From: Oligoflexia bacterium
GTDB taxonomy: Bacteria; Bdellovibrionota_G; JALEGL01
Direction: 5' to 3'
Assembly (NCBI GenBank): GCA_035326705.1
Contig: DAOLES010000001.1
Location: 247,473-311,472 of the forward strand
DNA: 64,000 nt
Numbering within the stretch: position 1 is the first letter of the stretch; the number at the start of each line of letters is the position of its first letter. Both the position numbers and the translations under genes were made by a program. This document shows positions 34,445 through 43,172 of this stretch, piece by piece. The notes below the pieces were generated by a model. The model did no database searches. It saw only the letters and a program-made list of their open reading frames with translations, and was not told the origin of the DNA.

Positions 34445-37150
34445 TTAGTTTTTCAGGAGTATCTTTGCTGAATATGGAGGAATCAAAGCACAATTGTTGT
34501 AATTGTTACCCTCTGTATCTTGCATGCTTTTTTGATTCAATTTTACGGGTAAAGGATACACAGCATTATTAACTACAAATTGAACATGACTTTGTATATT
34601 TGGCCAAGAAACATTGGCTGCATGGAATCTAAAATTATCAAAATAGAGTTCTCCATAAGCTTCATCCACCTGAATCCAAATTCTAGCACTGGTTTCAGAT
34701 TGTAAGGCAGAGAAAACAACTTCATTTTCTGTTCGGGTGTTTTGTATTTGTAAAAAATGTTCTTTAGCTAATAAATCATAAGGAGAACCCGATTGTCCTA
34801 AATACACTTTTAATCCAGGCGTGTTACTTTCTCCCAACATACTAAATCTTAAAACATAATCTTGGCCAGCTACAATTTCTCCAATAGGAAAAGAAACCAA
34901 GGTGGGCGTTGTAGATGGAGTCCCTTGATAACTTAAACGTAATGCATTGCCATCTAAAGGACTGTTGGTATCAATGGTCAGTTGATCTGTACTAGCAGCA
35001 TTGTAGGACTGAGCTGGAGAAACGCCCGCATCAAAAGAGGCATTGCCAAATTTATTGGCCCCATTGAGAGATTGTACATCAGGTAAAGGTATCCCACTTG
35101 TCAATACTTCTGAATTTGTCTCTAGTTGAGTCAGATTTTGCCAAGGAGCCAATTTGAGAAAATTGTGTGACTCTTCTGGGATCACTTTTAAGGTTTTAAA
35201 CAGTGGTGTTGCTAAACTGGGTGAAAAATATTTGTTTTGCCCGCCAGTGCCTGTTCCAGCCAGATGTATATCATCTGCAATCGTCCAATAGTAAATCCAG
35301 GGTTGCGTATTATCCAATGAAAAAAAGGTATTGTTTTTTATTTCTATATCTCTGATACCCACTGTTTGGTTATCTCTACGCATTTGAATGTGTGACTCAG
35401 CATTGTTATAAAAAATATTGTTGGTAACGCTAATATCGTAAGTATTATGCAGGTTCATACCATCTTTCTTGGAGCCATAAAAAACATTATTGTCTACGGT
35501 TATGCCGTTGGCTAAATCATCAAGGTAAATACCTCTAACCACATCAATATGATTGATGTTGGCACTTTCTGGGTCACTGGCTGTAATATTTTCAGAAACG
35601 GTTAAATTAGAATACAAAGTGTTACTTCCATTATAGGTATAAATGGCACCCCCATCATGTTTTTGTAGGCAATAATTTTTTACGTGATTCCTGTAAACGT
35701 GGGTATTATCACCACCAGCAAAACGAACTCCAATATAGCCCACATCTTGAATGTCATTGTATTGAATTTGGCCATTGGGACCCCATAAACTGATGGCTGT
35801 ACTTTGATTGTCACCACTGACACCCATTCCAGGAAGCAATGCAGTTCTATGAACTTTGTTGTATTCAATCACTGCCTGATCAACCGAGATTAATTTTATT
35901 CCATTGCTGTTTGAATCATAGATAGTATTTTTGCGAATTGTTTTTTCTGGCCCTTGCCCGAGTTGAGTAATGTGCTCGCCGTAAATGGCAGTGTCCCCGG
36001 TAAACTCAATCAACATGTTTTGTACAATAATTTTTTCAGCACTGGCTACATCTATGGCAAATTGGTTGGCACCTTTAAGATGTAAACCATCCACAATAAT
36101 GTTACTTCTATCACGTAAGTTAATTAAAGTATCAACACCACTGACGTAAATATCATGATCTTGTAAATTGCTGTTCCCCAAGTAGATATAAAACTGGTTA
36201 CCGTCCGCATACCACTCTCCAAATTCATCTAAGGTATCAAGATGGTTTTGAATAAAATAACCATCGCCAACACCAGCATTGTAAGCTGAAGTATCCGTAT
36301 AAGTTATTGTTTGTCCTGTGTGGCCTGTAATTGCATTTCTATCAACAATCCATGGGTTTTTTTGAATCACCACTTCTCCGCCTTGCCAATTGGGATTGCT
36401 GGCCAAGTCTGAATCCGTAAAGGCTGTATTGCCTTGGACGCTATCAATGGTGAACCAACCAGAATTGGGTTCACGCCCCATGGCTGTGTTTTGGTCATTG
36501 ACAACAACCATATTTAAATTACTGGCCATGTTGATGGTTGAACTGAATATGCCATTGCCTTCATTATTCCAGTTGCTTACTTTTTTTAACCCGGTGATGA
36601 TGGGTCGTTTACCCTCTCCATAGGCACCCAGATGAATGGCTTGTTGATTCTGTCCATCTTGAGTGATATTGAGAGAACCATAAAATGTGTTCCCTCTGGC
36701 AAAGAGAACTGAATCCCCTGGATTAAAAGAGGCAATCTCAGCATTCACTTTATCCAAGTTTTCCCAAGCTTGCTCTGGCGAAGTTCCTGAATTTTGGTCA
36801 TTGCCCGTTTGACTATTCACATAATACACGGTTCCTTGTGCTGAATAAGACCTGCACTGACCCTCTTTTTCAAAGTAACCATCATCACAGGATACAATTT
36901 GACAGCTTGTAACGGCATTACAATCGCCGCCTGTACATAACGAGAAATTTTTCCCCTCACCATGGGCGATTGAACAGCTTTTTTCATGAACGGAGTAGCT
37001 TCCACAGGATGCAAGGCTGGATGTCCCTGTGCTAATAACTGAGTTTTGACAAGATAAGCTTATAGCTAATAAAAGAAAATAAACCATAAAAAACAGAGTG
37101 TTAAACAGTTTATTTAAAGTGATTTTTATATGTGTTTGCTTAAAATTCAT
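34445..37150 (-). CDS. Right-handed parallel beta-helix lipoprotein (pectate-lyase-like)
   Basis: Protein of 901 residues. Lipobox LLLAISLSCQN is followed by a Cys-rich, EGF-like stretch (~45-100, with about eight Cys) and then YYVNSQTGNDQNSGTSPEQAWENLDKVN, the start of many beta-helix polysaccharide-active proteins. Residues ~280-620 hold repeats such as IRKNTIYDSNSNGIKL, ITVDNNVFYGSKKDG and DIEIKNNTFFSLDN (PbH1/NosD-type). Residues ~700-850 resemble a carbohydrate-binding beta-sandwich (ARIWIQVDEAYGELYFDNFRF). Probably a surface polysaccharide-binding or degrading protein; catalytic residues not identified. Confidence 0.85.
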   Translation of the reverse strand: MNFKQTHIKITLNKLFNTLFFMVYFLLLAISLSCQNSVISTGTSSLASCGSYSVHEKSCSIAHGEGKNFSLCTGGDCNAVTSCQIVSCDDGYFEKEGQCRSYSAQGTVYYVNSQTGNDQNSGTSPEQAWENLDKVNAEIASFNPGDSVLFARGNTFYGSLNITQDGQNQQAIHLGAYGEGKRPIITGLKKVSNWNNEGNGIFSSTINMASNLNMVVVNDQNTAMGREPNSGWFTIDSVQGNTAFTDSDLASNPNWQGGEVVIQKNPWIVDRNAITGHTGQTITYTDTSAYNAGVGDGYFIQNHLDTLDEFGEWYADGNQFYIYLGNSNLQDHDIYVSGVDTLINLRDRSNIIVDGLHLKGANQFAIDVASAEKIIVQNMLIEFTGDTAIYGEHITQLGQGPEKTIRKNTIYDSNSNGIKLISVDQAVIEYNKVHRTALLPGMGVSGDNQSTAISLWGPNGQIQYNDIQDVGYIGVRFAGGDNTHVYRNHVKNYCLQKHDGGAIYTYNGSNTLYSNLTVSENITASDPESANINHIDVVRGIYLDDLANGITVDNNVFYGSKKDGMNLHNTYDISVTNNIFYNNAESHIQMRRDNQTVGIRDIEIKNNTFFSLDNTQPWIYYWTIADDIHLAGTGTGGQNKYFSPSLATPLFKTLKVIPEESHNFLKLAPWQNLTQLETNSEVLTSGIPLPDVQSLNGANKFGNASFDAGVSPAQSYNAASTDQLTIDTNSPLDGNALRLSYQGTPSTTPTLVSFPIGEIVAGQDYVLRFSMLGESNTPGLKVYLGQSGSPYDLLAKEHFLQIQNTRTENEVVFSALQSETSARIWIQVDEAYGELYFDNFRFHAANVSWPNIQSHVQFVVNNAVYPLPVKLNQKSMQDTEGNNYNNCALIPPYSAKILLKN

Positions 37151-37284
37151 AATCAGTAAAATGACAGCGCTATAAAAGTCTATTTACTATTTTACCATAA
37201 CCCTATGCATATAAAACTAAAAAACTAAGGCCATTTAACAAAAAATAGATTGCCATACTGAGTGGCTAGCCCTAGAGTATCTAA

Positions 37285-37893
37285 ATGCAAAAGCCTTATT
37301 CAGCAGCTTGCGAACGCAATAAAACGGTTATTTTTGATACTTTAAAGCCCTATTTAAATGGCCTTAACGGTGACCTTTTAGAGGTAGGAACCGGCACAGG
37401 TCAACATGCCGTTTACATGGCTCCGCAGCTAGAGCACATCACCTGGCACACCTCAGATGTTCCTGGGAATCACATGGGTATAAAAAGCTGGTTAAAAGAA
37501 TCTAAAACCCAAAATATTAAAGCCCCTATCAATTTTAAGGTGGGTGTGGATAAGTTTCCCAAAAAGACCTTTTACCAAGCGGTCTATTCAGCTAACACTT
37601 TTCACATTATGTCTTGGAAACAGGTTAAAACACTCATTAAACTTCTAGGGCACTCTTTGAGAAGAGATGCCCTGGTCTTTATTTATGGCCCGTTTAAATA
37701 TGCGGGTCAATATACTTCTCCTAGCAATGAAAGCTTTGATCAAAGTTTAAAAGAAGCCAATCCGCAACAAGGCATACGTAATTTTGAAGACGTGCAAACC
37801 GCTTTTGAAAAATCTGGCTTTACTCTGGTTGAGGATCATGTCATGCCAGCTAACAATCAGCTTTTGGTGTTCAAGCGTTTAGAACATGTATAA
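37285..37893 (+). CDS. DUF938 SAM-dependent methyltransferase
   Basis: Protein of 202 residues. It starts with the DUF938 hallmark PYSAACERNK and has a SAM loop LLEVGTGTGQHAVYMAP. VYSANTFHIMSW and YGPFKYAGQYTSPSNESFD, followed by GIRNFEDV, are also family motifs. The family is widespread but its substrate is not established. Monocistronic, about 83 nt before queE. Confidence 0.88.
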   Translation: MQKPYSAACERNKTVIFDTLKPYLNGLNGDLLEVGTGTGQHAVYMAPQLEHITWHTSDVPGNHMGIKSWLKESKTQNIKAPINFKVGVDKFPKKTFYQAVYSANTFHIMSWKQVKTLIKLLGHSLRRDALVFIYGPFKYAGQYTSPSNESFDQSLKEANPQQGIRNFEDVQTAFEKSGFTLVEDHVMPANNQLLVFKRLEHV

Positions 37894-37976
37894 ATTAATC
37901 TTTTAAGCTCTCTTGTGTCCCTTGTGAGTTAACAAAAACTTGCCTAAAATGCTCCAAATACGTTATGAGCTGAGCT

Positions 37977-38621
37977 GTGAATTTACGGATCAATGAAATA
38001 TTTTACAGCATTCAAGGTGAATCTTCATTTGCTGGCAGACCCTGCATATTTATTCGTTTAACGGGCTGCCCTTTAAGATGTTCTTACTGTGATACTGGCT
38101 ATGCTTTTCATCAAGGCCAAGACATGAGTATTGATGCTATTTTAGAAAAAGTACAAAGTTATACGTGTAACTTGGTTGAAGTTACTGGTGGCGAACCCTT
38201 GGCTCAGGAAAACAGTATTAAATTGATGCAAGCTTTGATTGACCATGGTTATGAAGTGATGTTGGAGACCAGCGGTGCTTTGTCTGTTAAGCAAGTGCCC
38301 CAACAGGTCAAAATTATCATGGATATCAAAACACCCAGCTCCAATGAGATGGATAAAAATATTTATGACAACTTTAATCATCTAAAGCAAAACATTGATG
38401 AAATTAAATATGTCATTAAAAATAAAGAAGATTTTGATTTTTGTACCAAGGTTTCAGATGAGTTTGAACTGTGGGATAAATTTACGGTTTTGGCCTCTCC
38501 TAACTTTAAACATTTGGATAACTTAAAACTGGCTCAATGGGTTTTAGCTTCCAAAAAGCCGTATCGCATGCAATTACAAATGCATAAATATATTTGGGAC
38601 CCTGAGGAAAAAGGAGTTTAA
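37977..38621 (+). CDS. queE: 7-carboxy-7-deazaguanine synthase
   Basis: Radical SAM enzyme of 214 residues that makes 7-carboxy-7-deazaguanine from carboxy-tetrahydropterin. IFYSIQGESSFAGRPCIFIRLTG and the cluster motif GCPLRCSYCDTGYA (C-x3-C-x2-C) and VTGGEPLAQ are clear. GTG start at 37977 with a weak GAG site upstream. First of four que genes; its stop is 1 nt before queD's start. I looked for a preQ1 riboswitch upstream and did not find one. Confidence 0.95.
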   Translation: MNLRINEIFYSIQGESSFAGRPCIFIRLTGCPLRCSYCDTGYAFHQGQDMSIDAILEKVQSYTCNLVEVTGGEPLAQENSIKLMQALIDHGYEVMLETSGALSVKQVPQQVKIIMDIKTPSSNEMDKNIYDNFNHLKQNIDEIKYVIKNKEDFDFCTKVSDEFELWDKFTVLASPNFKHLDNLKLAQWVLASKKPYRMQLQMHKYIWDPEEKGV

Positions 38622-38622
38622 T

Positions 38623-39000
38623 ATGAGTCATCATGATGTTCGTTTAGAATTACAATTCAATCTAGAAGTAGCGCACTACATGACCAATGTGCCTAAAGAT
38701 CATTTTAATGCACAAATGCATGGGCATTCCTATTTAGGTTTGGCTATTTTTCAAGGGCCCATTAACCCAGAAACCGGTATGCTTTTGGATTACGATGATC
38801 TTAAACGTAATTTGAGCGAATATTTAACAAAATACGATCATAAAGTCCTCAACGATCTACCAGGCTTAAAACATCCCAGCAGTGAAAACCTGGCCAAAGT
38901 ATTGTATGAGGACTTATCCACAACGTTTGATCATCTCAAGGCTATTCGCATTTGGCGCCCTACTTTAGGCTTAAATATTCAATATCCGGGTGATTTTTAA
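38623..39000 (+). CDS. queD: QueD-like 6-carboxytetrahydropterin synthase family protein with atypical active site
   Basis: T-fold protein of 125 residues, from the position normally occupied by QueD in the queuosine pathway. Zinc-binding His residues are kept (VAHYM, and both His of MHGHSY), as is the YDHKVLND segment with the catalytic Asp-His pair. At the usual catalytic-Cys position (four residues before HGH) it has Asn (HFNAQMHGH). The pterin-anchoring Glu normally found in the last strand (E-T) is replaced (IWRPTLG). Preceded by AAGGAG. Family certain; activity uncertain. Confidence 0.8.
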   Translation: MSHHDVRLELQFNLEVAHYMTNVPKDHFNAQMHGHSYLGLAIFQGPINPETGMLLDYDDLKRNLSEYLTKYDHKVLNDLPGLKHPSSENLAKVLYEDLSTTFDHLKAIRIWRPTLGLNIQYPGDF

Positions 39001-39680
39001 TGGCTTCTGATGCTGCCTTGGTTCTTTTTTCTGGTGGCCAAGATTCTACCACCTGTCTGTTATGGGCCAAACAAAAGTTTAGTCACGTTGATGCCATTTG
39101 TTTCCACTATGGACAAAAACACAGTGTTGAGTTGGAATGTGCTCAAACCATATGTAAGAAACACTCTGTTCCTTTAAAAATGGTAGACCTGTCTTTTTTA
39201 TCAAGCTTAAGTCACAACGCTCTAACCGATGAAAACATGGAGCCCACCGGCGAAAAAGGAGAAAATGAACTGCCCACAACCTTTGTACCTGGAAGAAACG
39301 CCCTGTTTTTAACCTCTGCGGTATGTTACGCTATTCCTAAAGGGATCAATGATTTGGTTATTGGTGCCTGTGAAGTTGATTACTCTGGTTATCCTGACTG
39401 TAGAGATGACTTTATCCAATCCCAGCAACAAACCTTAAGTCTGGCTTTAGGGCAAAACATCATAATCCACACCCCTTTAATGCAACTTGATAAAGCTGAA
39501 ACCTTTCAACTGGCAAAAGATTTAGATGGCCTCAATGATGTCATTGAGTTATCGCATACCTGTTATAGAGGTGATCGAAGTCAACGGCATCCTTGGGGCT
39601 ATGGCTGCAACAATTGTGATGCCTGTCACTTAAGAAAAAATGGCTTTGAACAGTTTAAGCACATGAACACTATTTCATAA
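39000..39680 (+). CDS. queC: 7-cyano-7-deazaguanine synthase
   Basis: ATP-dependent enzyme of 226 residues that converts 7-carboxy-7-deazaguanine to preQ0. The PP-loop is LFSGGQDSTTCL, and VPGRNALFLTSAV is the family segment. Zinc cysteines sit in GYGCNNCDACHLRKNGF. Its ATG overlaps the queD stop as TAATG, so the genes are translationally coupled. Confidence 0.95.
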   Translation: MASDAALVLFSGGQDSTTCLLWAKQKFSHVDAICFHYGQKHSVELECAQTICKKHSVPLKMVDLSFLSSLSHNALTDENMEPTGEKGENELPTTFVPGRNALFLTSAVCYAIPKGINDLVIGACEVDYSGYPDCRDDFIQSQQQTLSLALGQNIIIHTPLMQLDKAETFQLAKDLDGLNDVIELSHTCYRGDRSQRHPWGYGCNNCDACHLRKNGFEQFKHMNTIS

Positions 39681-39691
39681 GGAGTAAACAT

Positions 39692-40084
39692 ATGGCAATA
39701 GCAGAAGGTAAAGTTTTAGAGTTTAAATCCCCGGATACCGTTGATAACAGCATCTTAGAAACATTCCCCTACTCTGGCCCAAAGCAGCGGGTTCAATACA
39801 GCACCAATGAGTTCACGGCAGTTTGTCCTTTTTCTGGTCTACCGGATATAGGTAGCGTGACCATTGACTATATGCCGGGCAATAAATGTGTAGAGCTCAA
39901 ATCACTTAAATATTATTTATTGAGTTATAGAGACGTGGGTATTTACCAAGAGCATGTCACAGCCAAACTTTATGAGGACATCAGCAAAGTCTTGCAAGCC
40001 CAAGAAATGACTTTGACTGTCGTGTATCAAACCCGGGGTGGTATTGATACGGTATGCAAAATTGACTCGAACGAGCAAAAATAA
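39692..40084 (+). CDS. queF: NADPH-dependent 7-cyano-7-deazaguanine reductase (short QueF)
   Basis: Unimodular type I QueF of 130 residues that reduces preQ0 to preQ1. The thioimide-forming Cys lies in AVCPFSGLPD and the NADPH-motif region ELKSLKYYLLSYRD is typical. AAGGAG lies 8 nt upstream. Last gene of queE-D-C-F; its stop directly abuts that of the convergent M1 peptidase (no intervening base). Confidence 0.95.
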   Translation: MAIAEGKVLEFKSPDTVDNSILETFPYSGPKQRVQYSTNEFTAVCPFSGLPDIGSVTIDYMPGNKCVELKSLKYYLLSYRDVGIYQEHVTAKLYEDISKVLQAQEMTLTVVYQTRGGIDTVCKIDSNEQK

Positions 40085-42043
40085 TTAAAATATATTATTC
40101 ACACGAAAATCATCTTCTGCAATGGGAAAGTGCTCCACTGGTCCCAAGCACTCAGGATCACGCCTGATAGATGCAAAGTGCTTACCTTTTGGATCTAATA
40201 AGGCTCCTACTTTCCCTGGAAAAGTAAATCGCGTGTTCATATCCTGTGGATTAGGCGTAATAATCTGATATTGAACATTTTTACCATCCTTGAATGACCA
40301 AGTTTTTATTTCCATGACTCCTAGGGGATAAGCTTTACTAGGCGGAAGTGCTGCATTATGAACAAGTTTTGTTGCGTCTTGAGTAACGATAACATACGTT
40401 TGATTTTTATTTTGATCATACTCGCAAAGCACAGAAATAACTGGCATGCCAGGTTCAAATGCTAGCATATGAATGTATTGGGCAAAACCTTCTGCCAGGG
40501 TAAAGTTGTGCTTGCTGGCATAAATTTGTGTATAAGCAATAATATCATTGATCATTTCTTCCAGCGTAATTGATCTGGGCAAGTTTTGTTTTTTTAAAAT
40601 ACTGGACATCACCCATCGAATACCAATTTTGCCATGCCCCGTTTGCGCAAATTCAATGGCATTTTCTACACTTTTGAACAACCAAGCACCTTTACTGTAA
40701 ATATCATTGCCATTAGGCAGATCAAAAATAGTGTTCTCTGAACCTTGTGAATTAAGTTTTAAGGTTCCGTGCACAGGATCTCTTTTTTGAATATGCTCCT
40801 TTTGATAAACTCTATGTCGTTGCCACTGCCATTCACGCTCAATTAAAGCCAGTTTGTTTGGAAAAAACTCATACAAGAGCTCATTGTCAAAGTAAGCTGT
40901 TGGCCCTTCATTCACAAACAAATCTTGCCAGTTCTCAGTGGTTAACATGTTGCCAAACCAGGTATGAATCAGTTCATGCGGTAAGGTCCCTTTTCTATAA
41001 AAAGAATCAGAATATGCATAGCTTTCATTAAAAATAATCATGCCCATATTTTCCATAGCAGCAAAAGGCCTTCTATCATCTCCAGGTGGAACAAAGATTA
41101 AACGCATGGTGTTGACTGGGAATGGAACGGCAAAAAAACTTTGGTCTGATAAGATTTCAATATAACTGGCGGCACTTTCTGTATACCTAAGCGCTGATGC
41201 GTGTAATTGTTCTTGATTTTCAGTAATCACAGAAAGATCTACAGAACAAGATTGATCTGAACAAACAGAAATTTGAGTTTGTTTAAAATCACCCACAATC
41301 AATGCATACAAGTATACCGGTATACTTTGATTGTATTGGAAAATATAAGTAGATTGATCATCTCCATGCAACTGAGACACAGGATCTCCTGTTGCTTGAG
41401 CCATCATACCGCTAGGTGTATGAATAATAGATTTAAAAGAAGTTCTGACTTTGGGTGTATTTTGACACGGAAACATTCTAGCGGCTAAATGCGGTTCAAA
41501 CTTGGTATAAGCCAAACCTTTTTCCAGTTGGGTATCTTCTGGGTCAACAAACCATAAGCCTGGCTTAACTTTAGCTTTAAAGTTAGTTTTACCTTCTTTT
41601 TCATAAACACTGTAATCAATATGATAATTGATGCTTACAGAAAAAGTATCTCCAGCTGAATACTCATGCATAAAATTAAGCGTGTTGCTGATATTTTTTT
41701 GTGCAAAATCAACTTTTTTATCATTAACATACAAAGAATTAACTTTAAGCAGCTCTGCATCCAAAATCACTTGGCTTCCATTTTTTAAGGCCGTAAAATC
41801 TAAAGTTGCCTGAGCTTTAAAGGTTTTTTGATTGGGATCAATCCACATTTCAAGTTGATAATGTCTAACGCGCAGCTCGGTATAATTGGACTCTGAGGTG
41901 AAGTTTTTTCCTAAAAAACTTAAGGTATTGTTGTGTAAAAATGGGCTTGCACTGACATACCTGACTTGAACAGCCACAAAGAACAGCATAATACAACGCA
42001 AAAAAAGTTTATTCCCTACAAGTTTTAACATTCTCAAGCTCAT
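40085..42043 (-). CDS. Exported M1-family metalloaminopeptidase
   Basis: Zinc peptidase of 652 residues. An N-terminal hydrophobic segment (KLFLRCIMLFFVAVQVRYVSA) acts as a signal peptide. The exopeptidase motif is AAMENMGM (variant of GAMEN), and the zinc site is HELIH with the third ligand 18 residues on (VNEGPTAYF). The large ERAP1-like C-terminal domain of full-length M1 aminopeptidases is missing; the tail after ~480 is short and beta-rich. Acts on peptides in the periplasm or at the surface. Divergent from lipA. Confidence 0.88.
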   Translation of the reverse strand: MSLRMLKLVGNKLFLRCIMLFFVAVQVRYVSASPFLHNNTLSFLGKNFTSESNYTELRVRHYQLEMWIDPNQKTFKAQATLDFTALKNGSQVILDAELLKVNSLYVNDKKVDFAQKNISNTLNFMHEYSAGDTFSVSINYHIDYSVYEKEGKTNFKAKVKPGLWFVDPEDTQLEKGLAYTKFEPHLAARMFPCQNTPKVRTSFKSIIHTPSGMMAQATGDPVSQLHGDDQSTYIFQYNQSIPVYLYALIVGDFKQTQISVCSDQSCSVDLSVITENQEQLHASALRYTESAASYIEILSDQSFFAVPFPVNTMRLIFVPPGDDRRPFAAMENMGMIIFNESYAYSDSFYRKGTLPHELIHTWFGNMLTTENWQDLFVNEGPTAYFDNELLYEFFPNKLALIEREWQWQRHRVYQKEHIQKRDPVHGTLKLNSQGSENTIFDLPNGNDIYSKGAWLFKSVENAIEFAQTGHGKIGIRWVMSSILKKQNLPRSITLEEMINDIIAYTQIYASKHNFTLAEGFAQYIHMLAFEPGMPVISVLCEYDQNKNQTYVIVTQDATKLVHNAALPPSKAYPLGVMEIKTWSFKDGKNVQYQIITPNPQDMNTRFTFPGKVGALLDPKGKHFASIRRDPECLGPVEHFPIAEDDFRVNNIF

Positions 42044-42168
42044 ACCAAAATAATATTACTTTTCAAAACATTTATTGCGTATTGCATTAACCGCAATCAG
42101 CTTAATATTTTTATAAGTACGCATATTGACTTGATAAATATGCTTATGCGTGTATAGGACTACTTATT

Positions 42169-43149
42169 ATGGCGACAACGTCACGGTTTCAAAAAAAACC
42201 GGAATGGTTAAAAATTAAAGCTCCTAGTGGCAAATCTTATCAAGACATTGCAAAAATGTTGCGTGAAAAGAAGTTGGCCACGGTCTGTCAGGAAGCACTT
42301 TGCCCCAACATCAATGAATGCTGGAATGGTGGTACTGCTACCATCATGCTTTTGGGAGACACCTGTACCCGCGGCTGTCGATTTTGCGCGGTTAACAGTG
42401 GTAACCCAAAAGGCGTTTTAGATGAAATGGAGCCCTTCAATACTGCTGAAACCATTAAAACCATGAATCTCAACTATATTGTACTGACTACGGTTGACAG
42501 AGATGACTTACAAGACGGTGGAGCAGCACATATTGCAAAAACCATTCGCTACGCTAAAGAAACCTGCCCCCAAACCATGATTGAATGTCTTGTGGGAGAT
42601 TTTAGGGGTGATCACATGGGCGTAAAAACAGTTGTAGACGCCAAACCTGAAGTCTTTGCCCATAATATAGAAACGGTTGAACGTCTTACCCCCACTGTCC
42701 GGGATAGAAAAGCCGGTTATGATCAATCTCTAAAAGTTTTAAAAGCTGCTAAAAGCTTTTCAGATCAAATTTACACCAAAAGCTCTATTATGTTAGGCTT
42801 GGGTGAAACCTTGGATGAGTTAAAACAAGCTTTTGCAGACTTAAGAACCCATCAAGTTGATTTTTTAACCTTAGGACAATACTTGCAGCCCAGTAAAAAA
42901 CACTTGGCTGTTGAGCGTTTTGTTCATCCGGATGAATTTAAAGAATTACAAGCATTGGCCATGACTTATGGTTTTATTTATGTTGCCTCTGGTCCCTTGG
43001 TTAGAAGCTCATACAAAGCCGCGGAATTTTTTATTGAATCTCATATAAAATCCAAGCAAGCGCATGGCAAAAACTTAAACAAAAACCCAAATCCTGTTGA
43101 CATTAAAGCTGAGCAATATAAATCTCTGCCGGTTATTCAACAGGTTTAA
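42169..43149 (+). CDS. lipA: Lipoyl synthase
   Basis: Radical SAM enzyme of 326 residues that inserts sulfur into octanoyl groups on E2 and H proteins. Both cluster motifs are visible: auxiliary C-x4-C-x5-C in CQEALCPNINEC, and radical SAM C-x3-C-x2-C in CTRGCRFC. The C-terminal RSSYKA motif (VRSSYKAAEFF) is intact. It is the first gene ahead of the 2-oxoacid dehydrogenase genes (23 nt to E2), which fits local production of the cofactor for E2. Confidence 0.96.
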   Translation: MATTSRFQKKPEWLKIKAPSGKSYQDIAKMLREKKLATVCQEALCPNINECWNGGTATIMLLGDTCTRGCRFCAVNSGNPKGVLDEMEPFNTAETIKTMNLNYIVLTTVDRDDLQDGGAAHIAKTIRYAKETCPQTMIECLVGDFRGDHMGVKTVVDAKPEVFAHNIETVERLTPTVRDRKAGYDQSLKVLKAAKSFSDQIYTKSSIMLGLGETLDELKQAFADLRTHQVDFLTLGQYLQPSKKHLAVERFVHPDEFKELQALAMTYGFIYVASGPLVRSSYKAAEFFIESHIKSKQAHGKNLNKNPNPVDIKAEQYKSLPVIQQV

Positions 43150-43172
43150 TAATAACGAGAAGGAGAAAGCTC

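Noticed and set aside
37894..37976. Search for a preQ1 riboswitch before queE
   Set aside because: No compact C-rich loop plus A-rich tail of the preQ1-I type and no other known preQ1 core is visible.
42120..42168. TTGACT and TATAGG boxes before lipA
   Set aside because: Spacing between the boxes is 21 nt, too long for a convincing sigma70 promoter.
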